A program made the position numbers and the translations under genes. From the NCBI RefSeq assembly GCF_026723765.1, contig NZ_CP113524.1, positions 2,651,001 to 2,715,000 of the forward strand: a DNA stretch of 64,000 nt. The letters run 5' to 3'. Positions 33,591 to 42,993 of the stretch are shown here, in pieces (position 1 is the first letter of the stretch; every line of letters starts with the position of its first letter). The stretch comes from Lacrimispora xylanolytica (GTDB lineage: Bacteria; Bacillota; Clostridia; Lachnospirales; Lachnospiraceae). The notes under the pieces were generated by a model. The model worked only from the letters and a program-made list of their open reading frames with translations, searched no databases and was not told where the DNA came from.

Positions 33591-34514
33591 TTATCTTTTC
33601 TCCCTTCCTAATGGAATCGGGAAAGAAATTTCCTCAATTAACGGTACCAATAGGTTACTAAGGATAATAGCATAAGATACTCCTTCCGGAGATCCTCCAA
33701 ATAACCGGAATAAGCCGGTTAAAATTCCCAGAAGTATTCCAAATAGTATCTGCCCTTTACTTGTGATTGGACTAGAGGAATAATCTGTTGCCATAAAAAA
33801 TGCACCAAAGATGACTCCGCCCCCACATAAATGGGCAAGAACATAGCTTATATCCTGCTGTCCGAAAATAAATACAAACAAGGCAAAGGTAATGAGATAA
33901 GCTGCTGGAATTCTTAAGGTAATTACCTTGCGAATCAACATATAAACAGCACCGATCAACAGGGCAATTACAGATACTTCCCCCATGGATCCAGGTATTT
34001 TTCCAATGAACATGGCGGTTAAATCAACCGATTGTCCCGCTTTTAAAGCAGCAAGTGGAGTTGGGCTTACAACCGCGTCATGGTATGTAAACGTAGTCAT
34101 CTCCCCTGCAAAAGATATCAGTAGAAAACATCTGGCAGCCAGGGCCGGATTCATAAAATTCTGACCGATGCCGCCGTAAAGCTGCTTTACAACAATTATC
34201 GCAAATATACCGCCTAAAAATGGAATCCATAAGGATATGGACGGCGGCATATTAAGTCCAAGAATCATACCCGTGACCAGAGCGCTTCCGTCACTTACCG
34301 TAACTGGCCTGTCCATCAGGGATTGATAGACAAATTCACTGAGCACACAGGAGATTACACTGATAAATAAAATAAGTGCTGCTTTTATACCAAACTGGTA
34401 AACGCCATATGCAGATGCAGGAATCAAGGCAATTGCAACATCAAACATAATGTTTGGAGTCGTTACCTGGGACCTAGTATGTGGTGATGATGATATCGTT
34501 AATGATTGAGTCAT
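33591..34514 (-). CDS. rnfD: Rnf electron transport complex subunit D
   Basis: A 307-residue membrane subunit with about eight to ten spans. VSPTPLAALKAG near residue 155 corresponds to the flavin-attachment loop of RnfD/NqrB; its Thr is the candidate covalent FMN site. RPVTVSDGSALVTGMILGLN is conserved. Its start overlaps the rnfC stop by four bases, which points to coupling. Confidence 0.95.
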   Translation of the reverse strand: MTQSLTISSSPHTRSQVTTPNIMFDVAIALIPASAYGVYQFGIKAALILFISVISCVLSEFVYQSLMDRPVTVSDGSALVTGMILGLNMPPSISLWIPFLGGIFAIIVVKQLYGGIGQNFMNPALAARCFLLISFAGEMTTFTYHDAVVSPTPLAALKAGQSVDLTAMFIGKIPGSMGEVSVIALLIGAVYMLIRKVITLRIPAAYLITFALFVFIFGQQDISYVLAHLCGGGVIFGAFFMATDYSSSPITSKGQILFGILLGILTGLFRLFGGSPEGVSYAIILSNLLVPLIEEISFPIPLGREKR

Positions 34515-35848
34515 TTTTTCTTCCTCCTGACCGCTGTTTCTGCCTCAGACAGCCTTCGATTCATGTTTATGAAGGTCTCAGTAAGCGGGATTCTGGCCGG
34601 GCAGATATAGGAACAGCTTCCGCATTCACAGCAATCTGTTCCTTTTAATTTTAAATACCGTTCGGTGTCTGAGTGGACCGCAGCAATTACCATTTGCTGA
34701 GGGACGATTCGGCCTGGACAGACACTTACACATCTGGCACAGCGAATACAAGACGTTACAGGATCAAGGGTTCCCTCATCATCTGCCATACAAACTAGTG
34801 ATGACGTTACCTTCGTAACGGGGATATCTATATCCTCCAGAGCCTTTCCTGTCATCGGGCCACCAGAAATCAGCTTTTTAGGCTCCATTTTAAATCCACC
34901 CGAAGCTTCAACCAGCTGTTCATAGCTGCTTCCAATTCTTACATTATAGTTTTGGGGATTTTCAATCGCGTCTCCGGTAACAGTTATGATTCTCCGAATC
35001 AGAGGCGTGCTTTCTGCCACCGCGTTGTAAATGGAAATCACGGTGTCAACATTGTCTACAATACAGCCAACCTCCGCAGGAAGCATGTCTGCGCTTACTC
35101 TTCTTCCGGTCACACTCTGGATAAGAGTTCGCTCCCAGCCCTGGGGATACTTAGTCGACAACGGACATACGGTGATTCCAGGCTCGTCCTGAACCAGCTC
35201 TTTCAGTCTTTTGATTGCTTCCGGCTTGTTATTTTCAATGGCGATGACGCCCTTTGCATGTTCAAACAAACGAAGAATGATACGAAGCCCTTTTATAAGC
35301 TTCTCCGGTTCTTCCATCAGCATACGGTAATCCGAAGTGAGGTATGGCTCACATTCTGCTCCATTTACAATGACCGTATCAATTTTGGCGTCATCTCTTG
35401 GTGTTAGTTTTACATAGGTAGGAAATCCTGCCCCTCCAAGACCCACAATACCAGATTCTTTTATAATATTCCGGATCTCTTCCTTTGATAAGGCTTCAGG
35501 ATCCCTTTTTATGCCGAAGGATTCCACAGACTTGTCCTCACCATCATTTTCAATAATGATGGACGGAACCATGGAACCACCTGCTGTTTTTCTTGGTTCA
35601 ATGCCTTTTACAGTTCCTGATACAGAACTAATAATACAGGCTGAAATAGCGCCATCCATTTCACCAATCTTCTGACCCATTAAAACCTTATCCCCTGTTT
35701 CTACCAAAGGTTTTGCGGGAGCACCGATATGCTGGGACAAAGGAAATACCATCTCTCCCTTTGGTTGAAGCAAGACCACCGGTTTATTTTCAGACAATTC
35801 TTTTCCTTCATAAGGATGAACGCCGCCTTTAAATGTAGGCAAACCCAT
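34511..35848 (-). CDS. rnfC: Rnf electron transport complex subunit C (NADH-binding)
   Basis: A 445-residue peripheral subunit that passes electrons to NAD+. It has an N-terminal barrel-like domain, a flavin/NADH domain with GIVGLGGAGFPTYVKL near residue 134, an SLBB segment, and two 4Fe-4S motifs, CIRCARCVSVCPG (about 368) and CCECGSCSYICPA (about 407). First gene of the rnfCDGEAB operon, the usual clostridial order. AAAGGGG lies seven bases before the ATG. In acetogens and clostridia Rnf couples ferredoxin oxidation to ion export. Confidence 0.96.
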   Translation of the reverse strand: MGLPTFKGGVHPYEGKELSENKPVVLLQPKGEMVFPLSQHIGAPAKPLVETGDKVLMGQKIGEMDGAISACIISSVSGTVKGIEPRKTAGGSMVPSIIIENDGEDKSVESFGIKRDPEALSKEEIRNIIKESGIVGLGGAGFPTYVKLTPRDDAKIDTVIVNGAECEPYLTSDYRMLMEEPEKLIKGLRIILRLFEHAKGVIAIENNKPEAIKRLKELVQDEPGITVCPLSTKYPQGWERTLIQSVTGRRVSADMLPAEVGCIVDNVDTVISIYNAVAESTPLIRRIITVTGDAIENPQNYNVRIGSSYEQLVEASGGFKMEPKKLISGGPMTGKALEDIDIPVTKVTSSLVCMADDEGTLDPVTSCIRCARCVSVCPGRIVPQQMVIAAVHSDTERYLKLKGTDCCECGSCSYICPARIPLTETFINMNRRLSEAETAVRRKKK

Positions 35849-35887
35849 CTAACTACCCCTTTCTCTGCAAACACTTTTAATTTCACC

Positions 35888-35916
35888 AGTATACCATAAT
35901 TTGTCATTCGAAACAA
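35888..35916 (-). promoter_or_regulatory. Promoter of the rnf operon
   Basis: -35 TTGTTT (35916-35911), 17-base spacer, -10 TATACT (35893-35888). The rest of the interval, 35917-36164, is AT-rich and shows no gene or clear structure. Confidence 0.6.
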
Positions 35917-36164
35917 CGAAAAATCTAACGTCAAAAAATGACACTATTGTTCCTATCTTACCATTATATTTTATTTCATACTTATTTTTCTATTCCTTTT
36001 TTCTCAAAAACAGTTATTTTCTTTAAAAATTGCGAGCCTGGCATGACGTGAATCATCATTAATTTGTTGATGGGTTATTGATAATTTTTCCTTATTTATG
36101 TCCTGTGCTTCCTAACTGGTAAGATTTTTTATGTAACATGACCCAATTTCCATTAAAACAAAAA

Positions 36165-36201
36165 ATCAGGAGCATGGTAAAATTATCTCCATGCTCCTGA
36201 T
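36165..36201 (-). terminator. Terminator of the ABC exporter operon
   Basis: ATCAGGAGCATGG with CCATGCTCCTGAT, then TTTTTGTTTTAATGG on the minus strand. Confidence 0.9.
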
Positions 36202-36221
36202 GTCAGACAGTCATAACTGTA

Positions 36222-38084
36222 TTAATCCAGTTCTACTGCTCCTGTATAAAGTTGGTAATAACGGCCTTTTTGAGCCAATAAATCCTCATGATCTCCCCGC
36301 TCAATGATCTCACCATTTTCCAGCACCATAATGGCATCGGAATTTCGAACGGTTGACAAACGGTGAGCTATGATAAAGGTGGTCCGATCGGCCATCAACC
36401 GGTCCATTCCTGTTTCAATATGCTTTTCTGTTCTGGTATCTACAGAACTGGTAGCTTCGTCAAGGATAAGAATCGGTGCCTTCGAAATAGCAGCCCTTGC
36501 TATGTTTAAAAGCTGCCTCTGTCCCTGGCTTAAATTTGCTCCATCTCCCTCTAGCACCGTGTCGAAACCGGAGGGAAGCCGCATGATAAAGGAATAAGCG
36601 GAAGCTGTTTTTGCAGCTTCGATGACTTCTTCATCGGTGGCATCCAGTCTTCCGTAGCGGATATTTTCCATAACAGTTCCGGTAAATAAATGAGTGTCCT
36701 GGAGAACCATGGCAATATTCTGTCGCAGATTCTCCTTTTTTAAATGACGGATATTCTTGCCGTCAATGGTGATTTCACCACCCTGAATATCGTAAAATCG
36801 GTTAACCAGATTGGTGATGGTAGTTTTTCCAGCTCCCGTCGATCCTACAAAGGCAATCTTCTGGCCGGGTTTTGCATAAAGACTGATGTCTTTTAGTATC
36901 ACCTTATCCGGGTTATATCCGAAGGTAACGTTCTTTAACTCTACAAAACCTTTCATTGGCTCCAGAACCTCAGCATCCTTATCATCTTCTGGTTCCGGCT
37001 CTTCATCCATGATGGCAAACACACGCTCTGCTCCTGCAAGTGCAGAGAAAACATTGCTGAGCTGCATGGATATTTCATTGATTGGACGGCTGAATTGTCT
37101 GGAGAAGGATAAAAATACGGTGAGACCACCCACATCAAAGCCACGGAGCACGCATAAGAGTCCGCCTACGCATGCAGTCAGGGTATAGTTAAGCTGGCTT
37201 AAATTTCCCATAACAGGCATAATGACTCCGCCGAAAAACTGAGCATGTATCATGTTATTTCTTAAATCTTCGTTTAAAATTTCAAATTCTTCTTCCGCCA
37301 CATCCTCATGACAGAACACCTTTACTACCTTCTGGCCGCTGATTGTCTCTTCAATATATCCGTTTACAGCTCCTAAAGAAGCCTGCTGGGCTGAGAAGTA
37401 TTTCTGGCTCCTCATTGCGATTGCCTTACCCGCATTGATCATAATGGGAACAAGGACAACCGTTACAAGGGTCAGCCAGATATTGGTATATATCATAAGA
37501 AGCAGAGTTCCTACAATACTAAGCGCTCCTGAAAAAAGCTGAACCAGGGTAGAGCTTAACATCTGTCCAATGGTATCCACATCGTTGCTGAAACGGCTGA
37601 TGAGATCACCATTGTTATTGGTGTCATAAAACCGTACCGGCAATGTCTGCATTTTACCAAAAAGATCTTCTCTTATTTTCTGCAATGCATTCTGGGCAAC
37701 GGTCAGCATAAGCCTGGCCTGTACATAGTTTGCCGCTACACCGATCAGCATCACTGCTGCCATTAACAGAATTCCTCTTAACAGACCTGGTACATCACCT
37801 GGGCTTCCATCGGTTGGTGCAATGAACTGATTAATAATAGGCCTTAGCATGTAGGCTCCTGAAAGCTGTGCCAGGGTTCCAACTACAACGGCAAAAAGAG
37901 CCGCACCCATTCTGATTTTGAATTCATTTAAATAGGACAGGAGTCGTTTGATGGTTGCTTTTGTATTCTTAGGCGTTCCAGTCTTCATCATTTTTTTCCC
38001 GCCCATGCCGCCTTTATGTTTTGCAGGAGGCAGAGAACGTCCATAACGCCGCTTTAAACTTTCAACTCTTTGTGCATTATCCAT
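36222..38084 (-). CDS. ABC exporter half-transporter, catalytically complete subunit
   Basis: A 620-residue fused membrane/ATPase protein: a Lys/Gly-rich N-terminal tail, six membrane spans (about residues 55-340) and a nucleotide-binding domain. Walker A is GSTGAGKTT, the signature NLSQGQRQL, Walker B ILILDEATSSVD with the catalytic Glu, and the switch His is in IIAHRLSTV. Its start abuts the stop of the preceding half-transporter (TAAATG), so the two form a heterodimer. Relatives such as BmrCD, TM287/288 and LmrCD export drugs or lipids. A MarR regulator leads the operon. Confidence 0.93.
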   Translation of the reverse strand: MDNAQRVESLKRRYGRSLPPAKHKGGMGGKKMMKTGTPKNTKATIKRLLSYLNEFKIRMGAALFAVVVGTLAQLSGAYMLRPIINQFIAPTDGSPGDVPGLLRGILLMAAVMLIGVAANYVQARLMLTVAQNALQKIREDLFGKMQTLPVRFYDTNNNGDLISRFSNDVDTIGQMLSSTLVQLFSGALSIVGTLLLMIYTNIWLTLVTVVLVPIMINAGKAIAMRSQKYFSAQQASLGAVNGYIEETISGQKVVKVFCHEDVAEEEFEILNEDLRNNMIHAQFFGGVIMPVMGNLSQLNYTLTACVGGLLCVLRGFDVGGLTVFLSFSRQFSRPINEISMQLSNVFSALAGAERVFAIMDEEPEPEDDKDAEVLEPMKGFVELKNVTFGYNPDKVILKDISLYAKPGQKIAFVGSTGAGKTTITNLVNRFYDIQGGEITIDGKNIRHLKKENLRQNIAMVLQDTHLFTGTVMENIRYGRLDATDEEVIEAAKTASAYSFIMRLPSGFDTVLEGDGANLSQGQRQLLNIARAAISKAPILILDEATSSVDTRTEKHIETGMDRLMADRTTFIIAHRLSTVRNSDAIMVLENGEIIERGDHEDLLAQKGRYYQLYTGAVELD

Positions 38085-39824
38085 TTATGCGCCCACCTCC
38101 TTTTTCCGGTCTCTCTGGGAAAAGTAAATCTCCTGATATGCCTCACAAGACTTCATTAAGTCATCGTGTGAACCCATGCCAACGATTTCCCCTTCATCTA
38201 ACACAATTATCTTATCTGCTTTTTCTACGGAACCAATTCTTTGAGCTATAATAAACTTTGTCGTATCCTTTAAAGTAGTCTGAAAGCATTCGCGTATTTT
38301 AGCTTCTGTTGCCGTGTCCACTGCAGAGGTGCTGTCATCTAAAATGAGTATTTTAGGTCTTTTTAACAGGGCTCTAGCAATACAAAGCCTTTGTTTTTGT
38401 CCGCCGGATACATTGGAGCCGCCTTGCCCAAGATCGGTCTCATAACCATCTTTAAAGTTTGTAATAAACCCGTTGGCCTGGGCGCTTTCAGCCATCTCTA
38501 TAATATCTTCCATGGTGGCACTCTCGTCTCCCCACCTTAAGTTCTCTTCTATGGTACCTGAGAATAAGACATTCTGCTGTAAAACCATGGCAACACTTTC
38601 TCTTAGATTTCTAAGAGAATAATCCTTCACATCGATGCCATCCACCAGTACTTTACCCTCATCAGCGTCATAAAGCCTTGGAATCATCTGCACCAGAGAC
38701 GTTTTACCGCTTCCTGTGGACCCGATAATACCAATAGTCTCCCCCGGTTCTGCAGTAAAACTTATTTTCTTTAAGACCATATCTTCCTTACCTTTAAGAT
38801 ACTGGAAGCTCACATCCCTAAATTCGACTCTGCCCTCTGTTACGGTAGCAGCTTTATATGCTGCGTCTTCATCAGATAAATCAATCTCTGTACTTAGAAC
38901 TTCATTGACACGTTTTAAGGATGCCATGGCGCGTGAAGCCTGTAAAAATACCATGGACAGCATCATAAGGGACATTAATATCTGTACAATATAAATTGTA
39001 AATGCAGTTAAATCACCTACCGGCATCTTACCTGCAATAATTAAATTTCCCCCATACCAAACAACGGCGATGGTCGTGATATTCATAGCCAGCATCATGA
39101 CCGGAAAAGCTGTAATTACAACCTGCATGGCTGCAAGGCTGCCTTCCTTTAAATCCCGGTTGGTATCGCTGAATTTTTCTTTTTCAAAATCTTCCCGAAC
39201 AAATGATTTGATGACCCGGACATTGGTAAGGGCTTCCTGTACACCAGAATTTAACCGGTCGATTTTCTTTTGCATTGCCTGGAAGCGGGGATATGCCACT
39301 GTTAATATAATGGCAATCGCAATCAAAAGAAGGGGAATTACCACAAGCAGTATCATCACCAGCTGACGGTTCATTAAATATGCCATAATCAGACCGCCGA
39401 TCAGCATACCAGGTGCACGAAACAAAAGACGAAGGCTCATCATGATTACATTCTGTATCTGCTGAATGTCATTGGTCAACCTGGTAATCAGTGATCCTGT
39501 GCTGAAATCATCAATATTCTTAAAGGAAAACTGCTGGACCTTATGAAAGATGTCCCTTCTCAAATCCGTACTAAAGCTAATGGAGGCCTTAGCAGAAAAA
39601 TAAGCTCCTCCGATTCCTCCCAAAGCCATCACTGCCGCAATACCTACCATGATGGCTCCTGCCCGCATGATATAACCGATATCCCTGCCGGCAACCCCAT
39701 TGTTGATGATCATAGAAGTGAGCTTAGGAAGTATAATTTCTCCCAAGACCTCTGTAAGCATCAAGATGGGAGCCAGTATAAATGCCGCAAGATAGGGTTT
39801 TATATATTTCCAATATTTCTTCAA
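38085..39824 (-). CDS. ABC exporter half-transporter, degenerate-site subunit
   Basis: A 579-residue fused membrane/ATPase protein with six spans and one ATPase domain: Walker A GSTGSGKTS, signature NVSGGQKQR. Its Walker B is ILILDDSTSAVD, with Asp in place of the catalytic Glu, and its switch residue is Gln (IIAQRIGSV) instead of His. This is the pattern of the degenerate site in heterodimeric exporters, and the next gene supplies the active site. The start is a TTG at 39824, four bases after the marR stop, with GAGAGG about 10 bases upstream. Confidence 0.92.
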   Translation of the reverse strand: MKKYWKYIKPYLAAFILAPILMLTEVLGEIILPKLTSMIINNGVAGRDIGYIMRAGAIMVGIAAVMALGGIGGAYFSAKASISFSTDLRRDIFHKVQQFSFKNIDDFSTGSLITRLTNDIQQIQNVIMMSLRLLFRAPGMLIGGLIMAYLMNRQLVMILLVVIPLLLIAIAIILTVAYPRFQAMQKKIDRLNSGVQEALTNVRVIKSFVREDFEKEKFSDTNRDLKEGSLAAMQVVITAFPVMMLAMNITTIAVVWYGGNLIIAGKMPVGDLTAFTIYIVQILMSLMMLSMVFLQASRAMASLKRVNEVLSTEIDLSDEDAAYKAATVTEGRVEFRDVSFQYLKGKEDMVLKKISFTAEPGETIGIIGSTGSGKTSLVQMIPRLYDADEGKVLVDGIDVKDYSLRNLRESVAMVLQQNVLFSGTIEENLRWGDESATMEDIIEMAESAQANGFITNFKDGYETDLGQGGSNVSGGQKQRLCIARALLKRPKILILDDSTSAVDTATEAKIRECFQTTLKDTTKFIIAQRIGSVEKADKIIVLDEGEIVGMGSHDDLMKSCEAYQEIYFSQRDRKKEVGA

Positions 39825-39828
39825 GCAA

Positions 39829-40332
39829 TCAATCCTCTCTTTCTGTCATATCCTTATCCATAGGAATTTCAGTTAAATTTTTGTAAATTCGATTCATAAA
39901 TTGTTCCATGACAGTCAATTCATCTTCTGAAAAATCATGAAACATCTGGGACTCTACGTTCTTAAAAAATTCTCTGCTGATCTTGACCATATGCCTGCCT
40001 TCTTCTGTCAGGCAAAGTTTGTTGATACGATTATCATTCTGATCAACAATCCGGGTAATATATCCTCCCTTTTCCAACTTCTTTACTGTCACCGCTATGG
40101 TGGCAGTTGATACATACAGGCGCTCGGCCAGCTCCTTTTGTGATAGATTGGTATGGTCTGCCAGTATCATTAATATCTGATGCTGGCTGCGATATACACC
40201 GGTATATTTTAAACGCATCTCCAGAATGCAGCGGTGCAGTTTCATGATCTTCATATAGCTGTGCATTACACTTCTCCGCTTGGAATGAGGGTTTTCGATG
40301 TGTTCGTCCTCAGTTCCGCCTACTGGTTTCAT
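39829..40332 (-). CDS. MarR family transcriptional regulator
   Basis: A 167-residue winged-helix regulator. QHQILMILADHTNLSQKELA is the recognition-domain start, TATIAVTVKKLEKGGYITRI the recognition helix and wing, and DNRINKLCLTEEG the MarR wing signature with conserved Asp-Arg. Transcribed with the two exporter genes. Its promoter is followed by repeats of TTAGCT-N-ATTAA, so it probably represses its own operon until a compound binds. GGGAGG precedes the ATG. Confidence 0.93.
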   Translation of the reverse strand: MKPVGGTEDEHIENPHSKRRSVMHSYMKIMKLHRCILEMRLKYTGVYRSQHQILMILADHTNLSQKELAERLYVSTATIAVTVKKLEKGGYITRIVDQNDNRINKLCLTEEGRHMVKISREFFKNVESQMFHDFSEDELTVMEQFMNRIYKNLTEIPMDKDMTERED

Positions 40333-40350
40333 TTGATCCTCCCCTTTCCG

Positions 40351-40415
40351 TTAGCTGATTAATAATTAGCTAATTAACTATATCAGAGTATAGCACTGTC
40401 TATATTTATTTGCAA
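40351..40415 (-). promoter_or_regulatory. Promoter and MarR operator repeats
   Basis: -35 TTGCAA (40415-40410), 17-base spacer, -10 TATACT (40392-40387). Downstream are two direct copies of TTAGCT-N-ATTAA (40351-40362 and 40366-40377) 15 bases apart, the second within the palindrome ATTAGCTAAT. This is a typical place for MarR binding. The stretch 40416-40645 shows no credible gene. Confidence 0.7.
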
Positions 40416-40645
40416 CTGTTTATTTACTGGAAAATAAATGAAAATTTTTATCAGTTTTTGTCACTATTACCTATATAGAGTCATTCTGACTTGCCATAGA
40501 TCTATCATTCCCAGAATTTTAAAGTATGATGTTATTAAGTCATTTGGATGTTTTAAGAATTTCCTATAAAGACATGATTTTGAAACATTTGAAAGAACAA
40601 ATGATATGTATGCCTTGTCCTGCTTATTTATAGAATCACAAAAAT

Positions 40646-40696
40646 AAAAGGGGAATGTACGGTCATCCTGAAAGATAAACATACTATTCCCCTTTT
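40646..40696 (-). terminator. Terminator overlapping the end of the 69-aa gene
   Basis: AAAAGGGGAAT (40646-40656) with ATTCCCCTTTT (40686-40696), followed on the minus strand by ATTTTTG. The upstream arm includes the last coding bases of the 69-aa gene. Confidence 0.75.
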
Positions 40697-40893
40697 AATA
40701 GTTTTAATGCCTCTATTTCTGTAATCACTTCATAGCAGTCGAATTCCGGAGCATCCGGATAAAAGTATCCAAGGGAGAGGCCGCGTCTAACCCATGAGCC
40801 TTGCTCATAACCAAAGAACTGCCTTCCTTCCTGCTTAATTACAGTTCCCTGGTTTTCATAATCGGTCAATTTCAAAAATCTGATTTCATTCAT
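40684..40893 (-). CDS. Small acidic protein, likely partner or antidote of the overlapping RelA/SpoT-like gene
   Basis: A 69-residue protein, MNEIRFLKLTDYENQGTVIK onward, with acidic and aromatic residues (GYFYPDAPEFDCYEVITEIE). Its start lies within the last codons of the RelA/SpoT-like gene, an eight-base overlap that implies translational coupling. A terminator follows at once. The layout (larger catalytic-fold gene first, small acidic gene second, tightly overlapped) resembles toxin/immunity or toxin/antitoxin pairs. I do not recognise its family; the antidote role is inferred from position alone. Confidence 0.65.
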   Translation of the reverse strand: MNEIRFLKLTDYENQGTVIKQEGRQFFGYEQGSWVRRGLSLGYFYPDAPEFDCYEVITEIEALKLLKGE

Positions 40894-41545
40894 GAGTTTT
40901 CACCTTTTCTATGCCCTTCGGAATTTCCATAGAATCAGAGAGTTCAAACATCTTGTCACCCAATTCTATGTACTCTTTACTGCTTACATCTCTCATAGGC
41001 CTTTGTTTTTCGTATAGTTCATGCATCTTCCCATTTTTTATCTCAAAACTCTCAGGAGTGTGGTACTGGAGTTCAAAGGTCAGTCCATCAGGGGACCGCA
41101 TAATGGTATTGATTCCATTGTAGGGATTCTGCCTGTCAAGCCAGTAGTTTTTAATCTCAACCGTATTATAACCTGAATCTGTGTACAGCTCAATCACTTT
41201 TGAGATTTTTTCTACCAGTTCTTCTCCGGAGGCGGTATAGGTATATCTTAAGATATCCTTTACCTCATATCTGCTTGCCTTTGGTCCGCTTTTTCTCCGA
41301 ATTTTCTTTAGATAAGATTTTCTTGATTTGATCCTGCATTCAGTCCCTGCCATGCTCATCCCAGCTTCTCTGGCTGCTTTTGAGACTTGCTTTGTGATTT
41401 CAGGCTCCTTTTTAATGGTTCGGTTGTAATATAAGATTCCTTTCATTTGGGCTGCAATACTCCCTCTTTCCTTTGATGATTCTCTGTAATGGCTACACAT
41501 CATGATATCCAGTGAACATTTATGCAACTTTTTTTCTCTTCGCAT
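40886..41545 (-). CDS. RelA/SpoT nucleotidyltransferase-fold protein, putative toxin
   Basis: A 219-residue protein. After a basic N-terminal helical part it has RIKSRKSYLKKIRRKSG (near residue 92), like the R-x-K-S-x-x-S-x-x-x-K loop of alarmone synthetases. A DILRYT segment stands where they have D-x-x-G-x-R, followed by PYNGINTI (like Y-x-G-x-H) and LTFELQYHTPESF (like V-E-I-Q-x-R-T), then K...HELYEKQR. The order and spacing fit the RelA_SpoT fold, with non-canonical active-site residues. No hydrolase, TGS or ACT domain is present. Small stand-alone proteins of this fold include toxSAS toxins. Alternatively it is a remnant of a polymorphic-toxin tip. An A7 tract lies just after the start. 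Confidence 0.65.
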   Translation of the reverse strand: MRREKKLHKCSLDIMMCSHYRESSKERGSIAAQMKGILYYNRTIKKEPEITKQVSKAAREAGMSMAGTECRIKSRKSYLKKIRRKSGPKASRYEVKDILRYTYTASGEELVEKISKVIELYTDSGYNTVEIKNYWLDRQNPYNGINTIMRSPDGLTFELQYHTPESFEIKNGKMHELYEKQRPMRDVSSKEYIELGDKMFELSDSMEIPKGIEKVKTHE

Positions 41546-41666
41546 TGCTTTGTAATTCCTTTGGCATTTTTATCATATGATTCAGAATATGCAGGAAATT
41601 CGAAAATGTGAAAAGTATTTTAAATTTATAACAACAAAGGCCTTAGAGTATAGATTCTTTCAATAT

Positions 41667-41709
41667 AAAAACCGCAAGCGAATTATGATATGTCCGCTTA
41701 CGGTTTTTT
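41667..41709 (-). terminator. Terminator of tdk
   Basis: AAAACCG-C-AAGCG with CGCTT-ACGGTTTT, T-rich after the stem on the minus strand. Confidence 0.85.
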
Positions 41710-41723
41710 GTACATCCTATCTT

Positions 41724-42296
41724 TTAAATATCTTCTTTTATTTTATTTTCATTATAATGCTTCCTGCAAAGAGAAACATACTTATCATTTGCTCCCAGAA
41801 GTATCTGTTCCCCATTTCTAAGAATGTTTCCATTCTGATCGAGCCTGGCGTTCATAATTGCATTATTGCCGCACCAGCAGGCAGTCTTTAATTCCTCCAC
41901 CTCATCGGCCAGCTCTAAGAGGCGAGTGGATCCAGGAAAGAGATGGGAAGTAAAATCAGTTCTAAGCCCATAACAAAATACGGTGATATTATAATTGTCA
42001 ACAATGTATGCTAAAAAATCAATGTCTGATTCCATAAGAAATTGAGCTTCATCTACTATAATTACATCATATCCCTTTATTACTTCCGGTTCAAAGCCCT
42101 TAAGCTGGGAAAATAAGATGCACTCAGCCTCAAGTCCTACTCTTGACTTGATCTTTTTAATATCATCACGGGTTTCGATGTCTGGCTTTATCAGTAATGC
42201 CTTTTTCCCCTTTTCTATGAAATTGTATCTGGTCATCAGCGCATTGGCCGTCTTTGAACTTCCCATTGCACCATATTTAAAATATAATTTTGCCAC
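41724..42296 (-). CDS. tdk: Thymidine kinase
   Basis: Phosphorylates thymidine for nucleotide salvage. 190 residues. P-loop GAMGSSKTANAL (about residue 9), VIIVDEAQFL (Walker B with catalytic Glu, about 78), CYGLRTDF lid region. The zinc site is reduced: CWCG is present, but the second Cys pair of the family is replaced (a single Cys in SLCRKHY). Close to tdk of other clostridia. Single gene with its own terminator. Confidence 0.95.
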   Translation of the reverse strand: MAKLYFKYGAMGSSKTANALMTRYNFIEKGKKALLIKPDIETRDDIKKIKSRVGLEAECILFSQLKGFEPEVIKGYDVIIVDEAQFLMESDIDFLAYIVDNYNITVFCYGLRTDFTSHLFPGSTRLLELADEVEELKTACWCGNNAIMNARLDQNGNILRNGEQILLGANDKYVSLCRKHYNENKIKEDI

Positions 42297-42367
42297 CTTT
42301 TCCTCCTTATGCCATCTCTTTTGAAGTAAAATTCTACGTTTTATCCCCTAATATCTTCTTATGTAGT

Positions 42368-42856
42368 TTAACGCCTGAGCCTAGCCGAATTTTCTAACAG
42401 CCTGGCGATTCTGGATTTACTGAAATTGACTTTCACCAATCGCCTCATAAATTCAAAAAGGGGGTAAGACAATCTGACGTAGTAATAATTAATATATTCT
42501 AAAATGGAAAAGATGTAAACAGCTATGCCAAATATTAACCTCTTTTCCGTAACTTCTGCACCAAGGAGGACTACAATGTATGCGATTAAAATACCTCCGT
42601 CAATGATACGAAATAAGCGGTATATGTTTGCTATCGGCTCCATATTAAGTGCTCTTCCATTGATTCCCCATAGAGTGATACCCCAAAATATACTTCCCTG
42701 TATCAGTATGATGCTGCAGCATAAAATAGGATAAAAGGCCACCATTGAAAATGAGAGTTGAAATTTTCGAATCCAGATCATATACAAAATCAAAAAAGAG
42801 ATTCCAGAAAAGCCTTCCAAAATAATAAGTTCCTTTAACTCATTTTTTACGTTCAA
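42368..42856 (-). CDS. Hypothetical membrane protein, four predicted spans
   Basis: A 162-residue protein with hydrophobic segments at about residues 12-30, 37-62, 88-104 and 107-125. A basic C-terminal tail (VKVNFSKSRIARLLENSARL) is likely cytoplasmic. No motif identifies a family. It stands between tdk and a divergent membrane protein gene; AAAGGAGG lies ahead of the start. Confidence 0.7.
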   Translation of the reverse strand: MNVKNELKELIILEGFSGISFLILYMIWIRKFQLSFSMVAFYPILCCSIILIQGSIFWGITLWGINGRALNMEPIANIYRLFRIIDGGILIAYIVVLLGAEVTEKRLIFGIAVYIFSILEYINYYYVRLSYPLFEFMRRLVKVNFSKSRIARLLENSARLRR

Positions 42857-42993
42857 CGATTAAACCTCCTTTCAATCAAAGATTATACCATGAATACCAT
42901 AGAATCGTAAGCATCTGACTCATTTTATATAATTCCACTTGTAATTACATACTTTCTCTGTAATCGCACATACTTAAATTGCGAGGTGATGAT

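Noticed and set aside
40467-40682. 71-codon minus-strand frame downstream of the 69-aa gene
   Set aside because: It begins inside the loop and stem of the terminator at 40646-40696, has poor composition and only a weak start context.
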